Of a stretch of DNA of 64,000 nt, positions 1 through 13,859 are shown in pieces. The translations under genes were made by a program, and so were the position numbers. The stretch is taken from the NCBI GenBank assembly GCA_029339505.1, contig JAQISU010000070.1, positions 2,597,501 to 2,661,500 of the forward strand, in the 5' to 3' direction. Below the pieces are notes generated by a model, which saw only the letters and a list, made by a program, of their open reading frames with translations, searched no databases and was not told where the DNA came from. This stretch comes from Unio delphinus. Its lineage: Eukaryota > Mollusca > Bivalvia > Unionida > Unionidae. The stretch's first letter is position 1, and the number at the start of each line of letters is the position of its first letter.

Positions 1-983
1 CAATCTGGCACGTGCTGTGCAATACTTTATTGCGAATATAGTATTATTGGTTTAAAATATAATTATAAGAAACTCTCATTTCTTTTTTAAAAAAGTTTTT
101 AAAAAATGCAAAAAATATAATAAACACTTCTTCATTTTTTCTCTTAAACTAAATAATGTTACATAAATACAGTAAACAACAAAATATTTCTGATTTTAAA
201 TCAAGTCGTATACGTCAAAATACTGGCTGATCAAGACAAGAAATGAAATGTGATTGATCCTGAAGGTGGAACTTAGTTTTCCATCCTTACCAAATAGAAG
301 CAGAAGCCCAATGTCCATCTATGGATCATGATGGTGTATGGATTGGTAGCCTTACTGGTCAAAGCATGTTCAACAGGTGTTAAACCTCAGCCATCACTGG
401 GTGCGTCAATTTGTTACTGATGTCAACAAGCAAACTAGAATCAACAACATTCCTAGAAATTGCAACATTTTTAATTCACCCGTTGCCTTTAAAATACCAC
501 AATATGTTGATGAATAGTACGAGTTCGAAACAGTGTGTGTACTTTATTGGCTGTGACAATAGTTCGCACACGGTAACTCATTTATTGTATCTTGGTTTAA
601 TAATGGGTTTCCTTGCCTTTGTGCACTTTCTCTCGGGAATAAGAAAAAACAAATATAGTCGGGCTTTTCAGCTATGATTTAGATATGAATCAACTCCGAA
701 AGTGCGTAGATGTTGATCAATATTAATCTTTAATCCAATTTGTTGCATACAAGACTTTAGCACAAGTCAAATTGGAATAATTTTCAAATAGGTTTCCGAT
801 TCGAACAAACCAGATCATAGTCTTAGTTATCATTACGGGCGTGATACGATGACAAGTACTTTGTTATGTTGTATAATATTTATATTTAGTGAATGAAATA
901 TAATTGGGATTTTTCAGTGATTAATGTATCTAAATGAAATTTTGTAAAGAAAGAATTGGCTAAACGCATTGGTTAGGATACGA

Positions 984-1392
984 AAGTTACAGTATACCGA
1001 TTTCTAATGTTTCTCTTTTAATTAAGTGTTCTGACTGATATCGAAAATTAATATTGACCTATTTGCAAGGATGGCACATTAGCAATTCAAATACAGTGGC
1101 TTTGGCTAACTCACTGTGCATATTTGTAGTGCATAAGGCACATTAGCAATTAAAATACAGGTGCTTTGGCTAACGCACTGTACATATTTGTAGTGCATAA
1201 GGCACATAGCAATTCTAATACAGGGGCTTTGGCAAAGTTACAGTATACCGATTTCTAATGTTTCTCTTTTAATTAAGTGTTCTGACTGAGATCGAAAATT
1301 AATATTGACTTATTTGCAAGGATGGCACATTAGCAATTCAAATACAGTGGCTTTGGCTAACGCACTGTGCATATTTGTAGTGCATAAGGCAC
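984..1392. repeat. Nested tandem duplication
   Basis: A block starting AAAGTTACAGTATACCGA occurs at about 988 and again at 1234. Inside it, a unit of about 70 bp (GGCACATTAGCAATTCAAAT ... TAGTGCATAAG) is repeated three to four times. This is a small duplication inside a larger one. Confidence 0.85.
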
Positions 1393-3012
1393 AAAAAGAC
1401 ATCCTGGACTAGCGATGATGCAGTTAATGAACTCCTAGCGAGACTAGCAGGCGATACAAAACAAAACCATGTGGAACATTATTTAAAATTAATGAACTGG
1501 CCGTCCTTGACTTGATGCATTACTCGAATAGTATAAAGTAAATATTAAGAATATTATAAAACAAGAAGGGAAAAATGGGTGTAGTAAGTGGAAATCCAGT
1601 GGGTTTATTGACGTCTATGAGAGTTTAATTCTGCTTTGCTTGGCAAGCGAATTCTCGTGCACATGGAGTTTTTGTCTTTGACTTTGTTTCATCATTTCTG
1701 AGGAATTAATTCATCTCTGAGACGACTGAGAAATGGGAAGGGGTGCTGTTGGTCTATAGGTCTAAGAGATCGGTGCCGTTCCTCGCATCTCGATTGGATT
1801 CTGGTTTGGAATTTGTTAAGACTCTGGCCTTTTAAATTTGTAATAGACATAAACTGAAAGCAGAAAATTAACTAACAAGTAATCTATTACTCTACAATCT
1901 AAAATGAAAATTCAAAAGGCAATATTGTGAATTTCAACTACTTCCAAATGTCCTGTAACAAATTTATTTTATACCATATTCCGAATGATTAAAATGGTAT
2001 TGAATGTCCCGATATAATCCAGTTATGTAGTCCAACATATCTTTGAATAAGTTCATACAATTCCAAAGCATTTTATTAAGCCAAAAGTCAATTAGCACTT
2101 TAATAATAATAATAATTCCAGTAAATATTATCAAAAAAGAATTCCTATCGAATCATACCTGATATCAACAGCACAACTCTGATCAGAAATGGATTCCTAT
2201 ACGATTGATCTAAATTGGGAATGAATTATATATTCATCAAAGCCCTATTTATTCACTTTTTCGTAAATGAAATTGAAGCAAACCAACGGAGACAAACAGT
2301 CTCATTTAAACAAGACTGGCTTTGAATTGAAATGAAATGTAAAAGTTCTTTCTAAAAGTTTTACTCATGGGCAAAGTTAGCTATCTAAATATTATGCTAA
2401 CAACCATGGACAAAATTGAAGTACACAATATAAATTTAGTATATGTAACGAATTATAAATATCTTAATTGTTTGAAAATATTGGTATCAATGCACATGAT
2501 TTCGGGACATCAAATAGTAAGGATACAATGAGGGCAACTAATTACGCTTCTCCGTGATTCACACCCCCCCCCCTCTCTCCCAATTGTAGGCAATCACTTT
2601 CGTATAACATTTTTACGACTCATTCTTTGCTCAGTAGTAATTTATACCAATATAAAAATGTAAAATATATTTAAGTTGTGATATACCTCGACGAAGTAAA
2701 CTCTAGTTATTGTATGTAACTATTCACATCGGTGTTTACGTCCACTATAATCTATATAATTGATTCTTGCTGTGTCTTAGGTTCAACCATGGTCAAAATG
2801 TTTCGTCTATTTTAGATCATGAACATTTGTATGTCCATGCGTATACACTCAGTTATTCCCTAAATGACCAACCTCGGATAATGTATGAATCTCAAACAGA
2901 TCTACATTCTCGTGACAAACATAGGTATCTGTGACCTATATTTCCGATTTCGCTGCCTTTGATTCAATCTGGTTTAAAATGTAATTCTCAACATGGTTGA
3001 TTCAAGAGTTAT

Positions 3013-3296
3013 CAAACAAGAAATGGTACGCCTCTCAATTCCTACCATACCCTTACAAGAAACGGTACGCATCTCAATTATTACCATACCCTTACAAGAA
3101 ATGGTACGCCTCTCAATTATTACCATACCATTACAAGAAATGGTACGCATCTTAATTATTACCATACCATTACAAGAAATGGTACTTATCTTAATTATTA
3201 CCATACCCTTACAAGAAATGGTACGCAATTCAATTATTACCATACCCTTACAAGAAATGGTACGCCTCTCAATTCTTACCATTCCATTACAGGACA
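3013..3296. repeat. 39-bp minisatellite, about 7 copies
   Basis: The unit contains AAGAAATGGTACGC followed by TCAATTATTACCATACC. The period of 39 is a multiple of three, so both strands show long spurious open frames (13-residue repeats). I do not call these genes. Confidence 0.9.
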
Positions 3297-4092
3297 TTAA
3301 TGTCACAGTAACTTACATTTCCCATTTTACTGGCCAAGATTACATTTTGCCCAGCTTATTTTTATGTTTGCAAGTTTCTATACGTGCTGTCATTAAATTC
3401 CTGCGAAGATGCATCTTAATACACCCACAATACAAGCGGACAACATGCGGATTCTCATTGCCAAAGTACGTTATCAGGACCTAAGCTTCAGTTACATGGT
3501 CTATATTTTAGATTTCACTAAATAGAGTTAACGTTTATACTTGATGTTCATTTGTGCACAAATTATCTATTCAAATATCATGAACTTATGGATGATATTC
3601 ATCTCTGTTAGTGCCATATACTTACAAGAAAATGATGACGTAATCTTTTACCGTTTACTGACTTCATATTTAGGTCCTGATCACGTGATTCGTTCCAGCC
3701 TATATGATTAAACCTTGGAAAGAATATACATTATATCAAGCTTTACATTTGTATCGCTTAAATATGACATATTTCATGCTTCTTTGATTTTATTTATAGT
3801 TTGCTTTAGGGTTAATTTCTCAGGTGTTGTTCATGTTAAAATTATTGTACTTGATATTCAAGCGCCTATCGTGTAGCACTATAAGCTTAAACTCGAACAA
3901 TAGTGACTGTGGTATTCCATCTGATGCTTTGTAACATAGGATGAGCATTTGCATTTAGTTCATGGCCACATGTATTGTTCAACATATACACGAGTTTAAA
4001 AGTAGGAACTGGTACCTTTATTTAATAGGAAACTTTTTTTCCGTACATTTTATCTTGTCCAGGTTACTTTTAGTAGATTAATCATGTAGTTT

Positions 4093-4254
4093 ACACGTGT
4101 AGCCTCAGCTGTAGTGTCCAGTCCTGGTAATTGCTGAAGCATGAACTATACAGCTTCAGCTGTAGTGTCCAGTCCTGGTAATTGCTGAAGCATGAACTAT
4201 ACAGCTTCAGCTGTAGTGGCCAGTCCTGGTAATTGCTGAAGCATGAACTATACT
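4093..4254. repeat. 51-bp tandem repeat, 3 copies
   Basis: Three near-identical units contain CAGCTGTAGTG, CCAGTCCTGGTAATTGC and TGAAGCATGAACTATA. Confidence 0.9.
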
Positions 4255-4291
4255 TGTAATGGTTGGGGATGTGGGTGTCATCCCAAGGTTA

Positions 4292-4460
4292 TATGTGATT
4301 TATATCTTGTAATCTTCACAATATTATATTTGATTTATATCTTGTAATCTTCACAATATTATATTTGATTTATATCTTGTAATCTTCACAATATTATATT
4401 TGATTTATATCTTGTAATCTTCACAATATTATATGTGATTTATATCTTGTAATCTTCACA
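4292..4460. repeat. 35-bp tandem repeat, about 5 copies
   Basis: Units read TGATTTATATCTTGTAATCT then TCACAATATTATATT, nearly identical between copies. Confidence 0.9.
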
Positions 4461-4704
4461 AATCGTCAAATGAAAAGAAGTATTATTAGTTATCCACATC
4501 GTGTATATTTTACAAAGAAGTATGTCTCAAATATGACAAAGTGTCTGCCGAATAGAAGCATTATAGTGATTCGTATTGAAAATATTTCACAAATCATGGC
4601 AATATTAGTGCCTTATGTAGATTGTAAATTTCCATACTTGTATGGCTAACACGGCAATATTTACACCATGTTCCATCTAAAATGCTTTAGTGATCTTAGT
4701 TGAG

Positions 4705-4706
<2 letters not shown>

Positions 4707-4782
<76 letters not shown>
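4707..4782. repeat. (TA)n microsatellite
   Basis: An uninterrupted TA run of about 38 dinucleotides. The IY-repeat open frame over it is an artefact. Confidence 0.97.
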
Positions 4783-4785
<3 letters not shown>

Positions 4786-5159
4786 TTTTGTAGATTGGTT
4801 TAATTTGGATATAAATATTTTGTGTGCATTATTTAGTCCAGTGGAAATACATCATATAGATACGGATTTTCAGATTGCAAATTACATCTTGAATAATTAT
4901 GATAATACTATTTCCAGATTATATTACGATATGGACAGTAATGCCACATCTAATTGCATGCTACGAAATGAATACTAGTGCCACACCTCACATTATGTTA
5001 CAAAATCAACACTAAATGGTATGTTACGACATGAAAAATAATCACACCAAATTGTATTTTACGAAATGAAAGCTAGTGCCACACCAACTTGTATGTTAAG
5101 AAATGAACACTCGAACCACACGTAAATGTATGTTGCGACATGAACAATACTTACATCAT

Positions 5160-5643
5160 ATTGTATATTACGGAATGAACACTAGAACCACGCGTAAATG
5201 TATGTTACAAAATGAACACTAACGCCACACCTAATTGTACGTTACGAAACGAACACTAGAGTCATACGTAATTGGCCTAGGTCTTTATGTTACAAAATGA
5301 ACACTAGAGTCATACCTAATTGTCCTAGGTCATACTTACGAACACTAGGGTCATACGTAATTGTCCTAGGTCATACTTACGAACACTAGAGTCATATGTA
5401 ATTGTCCTAGGTCATACTTACGAACACTAGAGTCATACGTAATTGTCCTAGGTCATTATGTTACAAAACGAACACTAGAGTCATACGTAATTGTCCTAGG
5501 TCTTTATGTTACAAAACGAACACTAGAGTCATATGTAATTGTCCTAGGTCATACTTACGAACACTAGAGTCATACGTAATTGTCCTAGGTCATACTTACG
5601 AACACTAGAATCATACGTAATTGTCTTAGGTCATACTTACGAC
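5160..5643. repeat. 41-bp minisatellite
   Basis: The unit contains GAACACTAGAGTCATACGTA, ATTGTCCTAGGTCAT and ACTTAC, in about ten copies. It is preceded from about 5000 by older, more diverged units, so the array is cleanest on its right side. Confidence 0.88.
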
Positions 5644-5950
5644 TAGTCTTTAAAAACAGTCTTCAAAAGAAGATAGGTTGGGAAACCCATTCTAGCTTTG
5701 CAAATCAAACAAGTATGTCATCATAATAGTATTTATTCGTGTTCTACTGTATCGACATAAAAGCTGATGATCATGTCATCTAAATTACAAAGAAAGTGCC
5801 CAGAATATTCCAAAGTCATTGTTGTATAGACACCTCAGTAACTTACTCAGAAATATGCTTTATTGTACATAGGATAAATTACCATTATTAACTAATGGCC
5901 TAAGCTTCCAGGATCAAAACACTAATTGTATTTGTTGTATTGTGTTATAG

Positions 5951-6129
5951 ATTCCGTCAAGTACAAGAGCAACCAGCAGCGGCTATTGACCTTTACAAGG
6001 TCACAGAGACAGCTTTCAGATCATGTGTCTACAACGCATCAGATATCTACTTTCAAGCTGTGACGTCACCAGACTTAGATGAAGCCCATCCGAGCATCCC
6101 AGTCCATCACGGTTACAATTATTTCATTT
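5951..6129 (+). CDS. Exon 1 (recognised): first part of a cupredoxin-like domain
   Basis: The exon follows an acceptor ending TTATAG and ends before the donor GTAAGT. It is open in a single frame (entry phase 2, exit phase 1, 59 full codons). The peptide contains AFRSCVYNASD, then YFQAV, then a proline/His stretch ending GYNYFI. This resembles the beta-sandwich of phytocyanin/ephrin-type cupredoxins, in which a Cys after a Phe-rich strand pairs with a later Cys and a glycine precedes the YFI strand. The next exon (23187) continues the fold and matches the exit phase. Cell location is inferred to be extracellular. No signal peptide is present in this exon, so it must lie upstream. The assignment rests on motif similarity only. 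Confidence 0.68.
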
Positions 6130-6395
6130 GTAAGTCTACAATTGAACATTTACAAGTGCACGCTATCCGGCGATTGGGAAATAAAGGCACAATCACCACC
6201 GACAAACCGGCATTGCCACACACACATTACATGTTATGTTACATGCCTCCTCATAATTTGGTACAGAATATACAATAGCCAAGATTAAATAGATTTTGGT
6301 AAACTAGTTTTGTATGCCATTTTCGAATAAGAATTAGTATATAATATAAGTTGAATAAATGTGTCTACCTTTATCAAGTTGACATACACTTTAGG

Positions 6396-6552
6396 CAGAA
6401 AACTGTAGTAACGCATTAGTCTAAATTGAATTGCTATTTAAATAATTTCAGAAAACTGTAGTAACGCATTAGTCTAAATTGAATTGCTATTTAAATAATT
6501 TCAGAAAACTGTAGTAACGCATTAGTCTAAATTGAATTGCTATTTAAATAAG
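6396..6552. repeat. 53-bp tandem repeat, 3 copies
   Basis: Three almost identical units begin CAGAAAACTGTAGTAACGCA. Confidence 0.92.
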
Positions 6553-6799
6553 TTCCGTACCGTCCTAACTAGACATTCATTAAAACTAGATATCAAAGTG
6601 ACACCTTCGGACATTTTCGGTTTTCTCCAATTCTACGCATTTTCCAAAAAATCTAGATAAAATGGACATTCTTGGAGAAAATTATGTGTATCGTCTATGA
6701 TTTATCAGACGGGTATTATTCGTTTGTTTTCTAGGAGATGTATTTAGCATGGACCATCTTACAGTTTTGATTTCCAGTCTACTCCTAATTCATTGATAT

Positions 6800-7175
6800 T
6801 CTATTGTAAGCAAAAACAGTACTATCATTAACACTTTATTGTAAGCAAATACAGAGCTATCATTGGCATTATATTGTAAGCAAATACGAAACTATGATTA
6901 ACATTGCATTGCTAAGTAAATACAGAACTATCATTAATATTGTATTGTAAGCAACTACAGTACTATCATTAACACTATTTTGTAAGCAAATACAGAGCTA
7001 TCATTGGCATTATATTGTAAGCAAATACGAAACTATGATTAACATTGCATTGTTAAGCAAATACAAAACTATCATTAATATTTTATTGTAAGCAAATACA
7101 GTAATATCACTGACATTCTATTGTAAGCCAATACAGTAATATCACTGACATTCTATTGTAAGCAAATACATCTAT
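6800..7175. repeat. About 33-bp minisatellite, about 11 copies
   Basis: Units contain ATTGTAAGCAAATACAG and ACTATCATTAACATT. They are diverged, with some higher-order similarity between alternating units. Confidence 0.85.
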
Positions 7176-7287
7176 ATTATTGACATTGTTAGTTTATTTC
7201 AAATTAGCTATATGAGAAATGGTTAAGCAGTATTAAATTTACATTTAATATGTGATACATTAACGTGGATATTTTCCACAACATCAA

Positions 7288-7288
<1 letters not shown>

Positions 7289-7325
<37 letters not shown>

Positions 7326-7352
7326 ATAATAATAATAATAATAATAATAATA
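7289..7352. repeat. (TAC)n(TAA)n microsatellite
   Basis: A TAC triplet run passes directly into a TAA triplet run. Confidence 0.95.
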
Positions 7353-7789
7353 TAGAGATCAAAATATGACCTTGTCGATGACATAGATGCATTTGGCTTA
7401 AAAAGATATAAACCTAGGCATGATATATTTTATGGCAAACTTGTCTCAGCCTCGTTTCATGTATATATCCACTACCATCTCATGCAAAAGGGACAAAATA
7501 AGCATAAATATGGAGTATAAGAGAAAATGAACTTAGGCCGTGGGTAAGTGGTACCCAGCGCCTTGCATGCATACAACATCAAATAACACATCACGACTAA
7601 GTACACATCACGAATACATGATACAAATGAGTCGGTGTTATGTGCACTCGTGTGTATCCGAAAATCACAACAACCTATTAATGTATTCTCGTGAAACTAG
7701 AAAATATAAAAACGTGTTGAATATATTTAAGGTGCAAAACAATATTAGGTCTTTAAGGTTATTCTTGCAGTAGACAACAGGTGTGAGAG

Positions 7790-8130
7790 TACTGTCCAGA
7801 CAGTCGACAACAGGTGTGAGAGTACTGTCCAGAGTAACACCTAGGTTTCGAACTGAGCATGAGAATTTAATGTTGGTATTGATGATATTTATTGCTTGAG
7901 GTAAAGGATGTGAATGAGAATGTCTTTGTGCTGTGATCAGAATGACTTCACTTTTATCATCATTCATCTGCAGCTTGCAAAATGTCATCCATGATTTAAC
8001 ATCAGAAATTCACCTCTCACATCCTTGGATAGTAGCATCAACTTCAGTTGGGTGGCTAGACTTGTATATTTGTGTGTCATCAGCGTACAGTTGGTGAGAC
8101 ATTGGATGATTTATGACCCTATAAATCGAG
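7790..8130 (-). mobile_element. LINE reverse-transcriptase fragment
   Basis: Read on the minus strand, the segment encodes the RT active-site motif YADDTQIY, then a W-M-x-x-x-K-L-x-M-N-D-D-K-S-E block, then SVRNLGVTLDSTL. All three are diagnostic of non-LTR retrotransposon reverse transcriptases of the CR1/jockey/RTE type. The frame is broken by a stop between the YADD and ND-K-SE blocks, and the 5' part is missing. It also contains the 33-bp duplication at 7770-7835. This is a dead 5'-truncated relic. Confidence 0.85.
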
Positions 8131-10187
8131 TAGGCAGAATTTTAATATTTAATACAAATAATGCTATCAAACAGTTCAGCAAATTTCTACTTCGTACTTT
8201 ACGGAGATGCTAACCTAGGTCATCGGGTAAACTGCACACATCGCCTTGCCTGCACACACCATATTCCATCACGACTAAGCACACATCACTACAAAGTGAT
8301 GCGATTTAGTAGGTATTATTTGCACTCGTGCATCATTGTTTGGTGATGTGTGCTTAGTGTTTAGAAATGTGTACATTTACAATTCTCTCTCTCATAGTTA
8401 TATATAACTATGTAATAGAAATTAAAAATCGCAATACAATTATTTTTTTCCTCATCCGTTTTTCGTTTGAACAAAAGCGGTTTAGCTGTAAACCAATCCT
8501 TTAGTTTAATGTGACTATTCAATCGCGTCCGGATCTATGTATTGTACCATATTCTTTGCAAAACATATGCAATGAGTATATTGATCGATTGATCGATGAA
8601 TGGATGTACTGGATGCCTGACTTACTGATTGATTGATACCTTGATATTGTTCATAACATTTAATCGATGATATGAAGCTACATTTTCTGGAAAGTTTGCT
8701 TAGAAGTAATGGGTTTTGTAAGAAAATGGTCTAATGCTATGTTGGTTATTGTTAACATTATTTGGTATAAGGTAAATGATTTGTTATTGATTTAATTAAT
8801 TAATTGGTTGATCCATTTACCAATATATTGAATTCTTCATTAAGTTTTAACTATCATGCTATGATTTCAAGCAAATCAAAGCACGAATGTTTACTGGATA
8901 TTAGGTACAGAAAAAATTGCAAATCAGATTGCAAACTGATGTCACGACTGACTATTATTGCTGAGTTAATTCAATTAATTGCTGCAATGAAGACAGAAAA
9001 TGATGTGTTGATTGATTAATTCATTTGTTTATTAATTAGTTTATTAATTTACATATAATAAGACCATTCTCAAAAATTACACGTGTGGAAACGAACTGTT
9101 CTGGAAGAAGTTATATCCGTGAATTTGCAACATGATTTGATGATTCCTTCTAAATTACTATTTGCTACCTTCGTATTGCTTACAAGAGGGAGCTTGGTTT
9201 AATTACTTATCTATTTGCCTTTGTATAGAATGTTTTAACTAATAACTCATCACATAAACAAAAGCTGCTTCTTCTGCGTTTGCCTCAGGACCTCAGTCTT
9301 TTAATATTTACTTTGTGTCTGTAGACTTGCTATTTGGATTTCCGTGAGAAGCTTGATAAAGCTGTATGTCGCTTGTGTTTTTTTTCCTTTATATCTAAGT
9401 AAGTGGATAATCTAGATAGCTCCGAACGCATAAGTTCACCAGTAGCCATTTCAATAATGAAATACTTCACCATCCAACTGAACATAAAATTTGTCTGATG
9501 CAACGGGCACTTGACATCTTGCAGTATAGAAATATGCATTATATATGGCAAGGAAAAGACAGACTTTATTGCTCCTTGTCTGAAAAGTATTTGAAGAGTA
9601 TGTTCCATGCATGTGTTAAGGACGGATACGATATATTTTAGTCACTGTAATGCTTTGTAGCTGTCAGTTTTACTTGAAAGCTAATATTGTGTGCATCACA
9701 CAATACAATTAAATTTACAAAGTCCATTAAGTTTTGCGTAAATATTTTTAATAAAGTAATGTTTTCTTTTTAGAAAGCTGACATATATAACTTTTCTTTG
9801 TGGAAATGGGGACATTCAGGAAACCGTGTATTAGCATGAGATCATCCAAAAGTGACTTCATCAAATACTTTGAAGAAGAATGTATTTGTGAGATCCTGTT
9901 GGGTGCATTCTATATCCAATATTACCGTTACCTTTTCAAGTCTAAATTTGTCATCTGCTGATACCTCTGTGTGGATAAACATGGTTTCGTTCATATTGTT
10001 TGTCACGCTTAACAAAATTATGCAGGTACTCTAATTTTATTAGCGTAAGACTTTGGTCAAGGACTGTAAGATTCTGATTCACATAATAGATATGACTATA
10101 AGATAGGAAATTATTCGATCGTATAAACATGTTTATAATCTTCTTGCAGCCAGCACAAGCAAGTGCTTTTGGAATAATCAAGAATAT

Positions 10188-11200
10188 ACTATAGAGCCTG
10201 TCACATCTTAATTATCCACAATAGAGCCTGTCACATCTTAATTATCCACAACAGAGCCTGTCAAATCTTAGTTGTCCACAATAGAGCCTGTCACATCTTA
10301 GTTGTCTACAATAAGAGTCTGTCACATCTTAATTGTCTACAATAGAGGCTGTCACATCTTAATTGTCTACAATAGAGCCTGTCACATCTTAATTGTCTAC
10401 AATAAAGGCTGTCACATCTTAATTGTCTACAATAGAAGCTGTCACATCTTAATTGTCTACAATAGAGGCTGTCACATCTTAATTGTCTACAATAGAGGCC
10501 GTCACATCTTAATTGTCTACAATATAGCCTGTCACATCTTAATTGTCTACAAGAGAGACTGTCACATCTTAATTGTCTACAATAGAGGCTGTCACATCTT
10601 AATTGTCTACAATAGAGGCTGTAACATCTTAATTGTCTACAAGAGAGACTGTCACATCTTATTTGTCTACAACAGAGCCTGTCACATCTTATTTGTCTAC
10701 AATAGAGCCTGTCACATCTTAATTGTCTACAATAGAGGCTGTCGCATCTTGATTTGTCACAATTGAGTTTTTACATCTTAATCGTCCAGAATAAAGGCTG
10801 TGACATCTTATTTGTCCAAATAAGAGGCTGTAAAACTTAATTGTCCTACAAACACGCTGTCACATCTTAATTGTCCAGATTATCGGCTGTCACATTTTGA
10901 TAGTCATGAATATAGGCTGTCACACCGTAGCTGTCCAACATATAGGCAGTAACACTTTAGTTGTCCAGAATATAGACTGACACACCTTAATTGACCATAA
11001 TATAAGCTGTCACACCTTAGTCGTCCTAAATATAGGTTAGCACACCTTAGTCGTCCTAAATATAGGTTAGCACACCTTAGTCGTCCTAAATATAGGTTAG
11101 CACATCTTAGTCGTCCTAAATATAGGTTAGCACACCTTAGTCGTCCTAAATATAGGTTGGCACACCTTAGTCGTCCTAAATATAGGTTAGCACACCTTAA
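10188..11200. repeat. 30-bp minisatellite, about 33 copies, two subfamilies
   Basis: The left subfamily contains GGCTGTCACATCTTAATTGT with CTACAATAGA. From about 10780 the units diverge. From about 11010 a homogenised subfamily (CACACCTTAGTCGTCCTAAA with TATAGGTTAG) runs seven times. The period of 30 gives a spurious 154-codon frame of 10-residue repeats. Confidence 0.93.
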
Positions 11201-11486
11201 TATATTCCGAAGGATTGTTTGTTGTAAAATTACAGCTTCTACCTAATAAAAACACCCATGAATACTATAATGTTTACGTGATTACAGCAAAAAAGATTTC
11301 AATGTTAGCATGACTAAGACAAAGTTATATCAAATATATTTCAATGTTTGCATGACTAAGTCTTAGTTACAGAAAATAGATTTCAATGTTTACGTGACAA
11401 ACAGAAATAGTTTGCCGATTATAAATTGTGCTAAAAATATGTAACCATTGTTTTGCTCGTCGGCCTCCTTAATAAGTTTTTCCCTA

Positions 11487-11672
11487 TCAAAATTTGGCAA
11501 CCTGTGACATTTCATTGATATCAAAATTTGGCAACCTGTGACATTTCATTGATATCAAAATTTGGCAACCTGTGACATTTCATTGATATCAAAATTTGGC
11601 AACCTGTGACATTTCATTGATATCAAAATTTGGCAACTTGTGACATTTCATTGATATCAAAATTCGACAACC
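11487..11672. repeat. 34-bp minisatellite, about 5.5 copies
   Basis: Units contain TTGATATCAAAATTTGGCAA and CCTGTGACATTTCA, nearly identical. Confidence 0.92.
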
Positions 11673-11959
11673 ACAAATTCGGTAACCTAATATAGTTCAT
11701 TTCTGACAAATTCCGGAACATCAGACATTTCATCCCTGAAGCAATGGAAGTTTTTTTAATATATTTTACTATATGCTTTGCATGTTTAGTCAAAATACAC
11801 GGAAATGAAAAACAGTTTTGCACACTTTTGAGTGTGGTTTTTCTTATATGTTCGTCGCCTGCTCTAACATGATTCATCTAGCAATATATTCCAATTTGAA
11901 CACACAATGATGGCGTATTACGGTCCTACAGTGAGGATTCAAACAGTTAGTTCATGCAA

Positions 11960-12250
11960 TGATGACTTTTTCAGCTTTGGGTTATGTGATACGCTTTCAT
12001 ACAATCAGCATTGATGACCCTTGGACCTTTGGGTTATGTCATTCGCTTTCAAGCAATAGGCATTGATAACCTTTGCAGCTTTGTGTTATGTGATACTTTT
12101 TCATACAATCAGCATTGATGACCCTTGCAGCTTTGGATTATGTGATACGCTTTCAACTAATCAGCATTAATGACCTTTGCAGCTTTGTGTTATATGATAC
12201 GCATTCATGCAATCGGCATTGATGATTTTGGCAGCTTTGATATATATGAT
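11960..12250. repeat. 52-bp diverged tandem repeat, about 6 copies
   Basis: Units share GCAGCTTTG, TTATGTGATACGCTTTCA and CAATCAGCATTGATGACC. Copies differ by several substitutions, so this is an old array. Confidence 0.85.
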
Positions 12251-13859
12251 ACGCTTTATGAACTGTACCAAACAGTTTGTCCTATGTGCGTGTGTGTATG
12301 TCTCTCTCAACATGTTTTGTATGGTGTCTTCTCAAAGTTGGAAATGTTGTTTTATTGTCTATTGTTGCTGTTGTTGTTTGATTTTATAACCGACCTGTCA
12401 GACATAAGAAGGTTAAGGTTATAAAGCACGTTTAATTTCTCTGTCGCACAGGCGAGAAATACAACTCTTAATTAATTCATCCAGTCTTCCGTTTTTGTAT
12501 ATGAGTTGTGTATAGACAACCAGTAAAACATTATAAATGTACAAACAAATATGGGTGTTTAACGGAAAAGAGGTCTGTAGAGTTAAATTTTCAAACTGGG
12601 TTTCTTTCGACAGCAGTGCTTGTAAACGAATTCTTTTGAACTTCTGGAAGATGAACCAGTACGTTCGAATATTATAAACATTTAAATAAAATATGCCAGT
12701 GACGACATCGCGAAGTGACCACAACTGATTCCTGTCCTTTCTCCATCATCTCGAACATTTATTTATTTCTTGAAGAGTTGGATAGGTTGTCAGAACAATA
12801 ATGAATAACGTCACCGTCATTGAAGTAATCAGTGACGAAGATGTTTGTTACCCACATTGGTCTTTTGTCTGCTTTGAAGCGCATCATAAGTATTTATTGG
12901 TCTGGACATGTCACAGACGAATTAAATCAATATTCATCTTCAAGACATTTATACACAAAGGAGCCATACTATAGTTTGATATTCATATGATGTGATCCAG
13001 GGATTGCCATGCTTGTGTAATGTTTCTCATAGCAAATATTTTGAAACTGTAAAGCATCTGTAACGTTTCTAAATTGGATACGAAAACTTCGAAATGTTAT
13101 TTCGGATATTGCATGATTGGAACAATATTGCACAATGTATATATCATTCATCTATAGCCTTGAAGCGTATAGTACCGAGACACTGTTCCCTGATGATTAT
13201 GACGCTTTTCTCCTAGATGGGGTAACACAAGTAGTTTTTTTTCAACAAATCTCTACGCCAAACTCTATTCTGAACGCGTTACTCACGAGCAACTTAATGT
13301 TGTCCAATGTGTTATCGGGAACACAAAATATTCACGAACGAAATTCACATGATATGGTGGTATTCCATTATGCATGCTAAAATTTGATAATTTAATTCTG
13401 ATATTTTGATTTTGTGTCTTTTATTTCAATCAACTTCGTCCCTATTAAAAGGGCAAAACTAGTTTGAAAGTTAGATCAAGTGACATTATTCAGTGTATAC
13501 TCAGCTCTTTCGTTTTAGGAACACCATGATATAGAGCTGGTTAATAGGAACGATTAATGAATTGGAATTGTCTTGGAAAGTTAAATAATACTAGGAAATT
13601 TCTGAATAAAAAGGCAAATAAATGTATAGGTCGATACAGAACTATTTGTATATGCAATTAAACTATAAAAATATACAAATATTAAAATAGGTAAGAACAA
13701 AAATTACATATATATTCTTCACTTTGGTGACTTTTGAAAATGGCTGCTTATATCAAAAGCCAATGGATGTGACGTTATAAATTTCAGATACACACATTAG
13801 TTATTGTATCCAATCATTAAAAGTTCACTCTCATGAAAATGTCTCATAATTACTGTGTA

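Larger units (their letters stand above)
1..5950. other. Non-coding stretch upstream of the first recognised exon
   Basis: This is AT-rich DNA without a convincing coding exon. It holds a two-level duplication (984-1392) and minisatellites near 3.0-3.3, 4.1-4.46 and 5.2-5.64 kb, plus a TA microsatellite. I see nothing recognisable at 1-980, 1393-2990, 3300-4080 or 4790-5000. It is either upstream DNA or an intron of the gene whose exon starts at 5951. That exon begins in phase 2, so at least one earlier exon must exist, here or further left. Confidence 0.6.

Noticed and set aside
300..480. Possible ankyrin-like coding fragment
   Set aside because: A few short strings looked suggestive in more than one frame, but no frame gives a repeat of the right length and there are stops in all of them.
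10302..10766. 154-codon open frame with a 10-residue repeat
   Set aside because: It lies wholly within the 30-bp minisatellite, whose period keeps the frame open; no start context, splice sites or domain support a gene.
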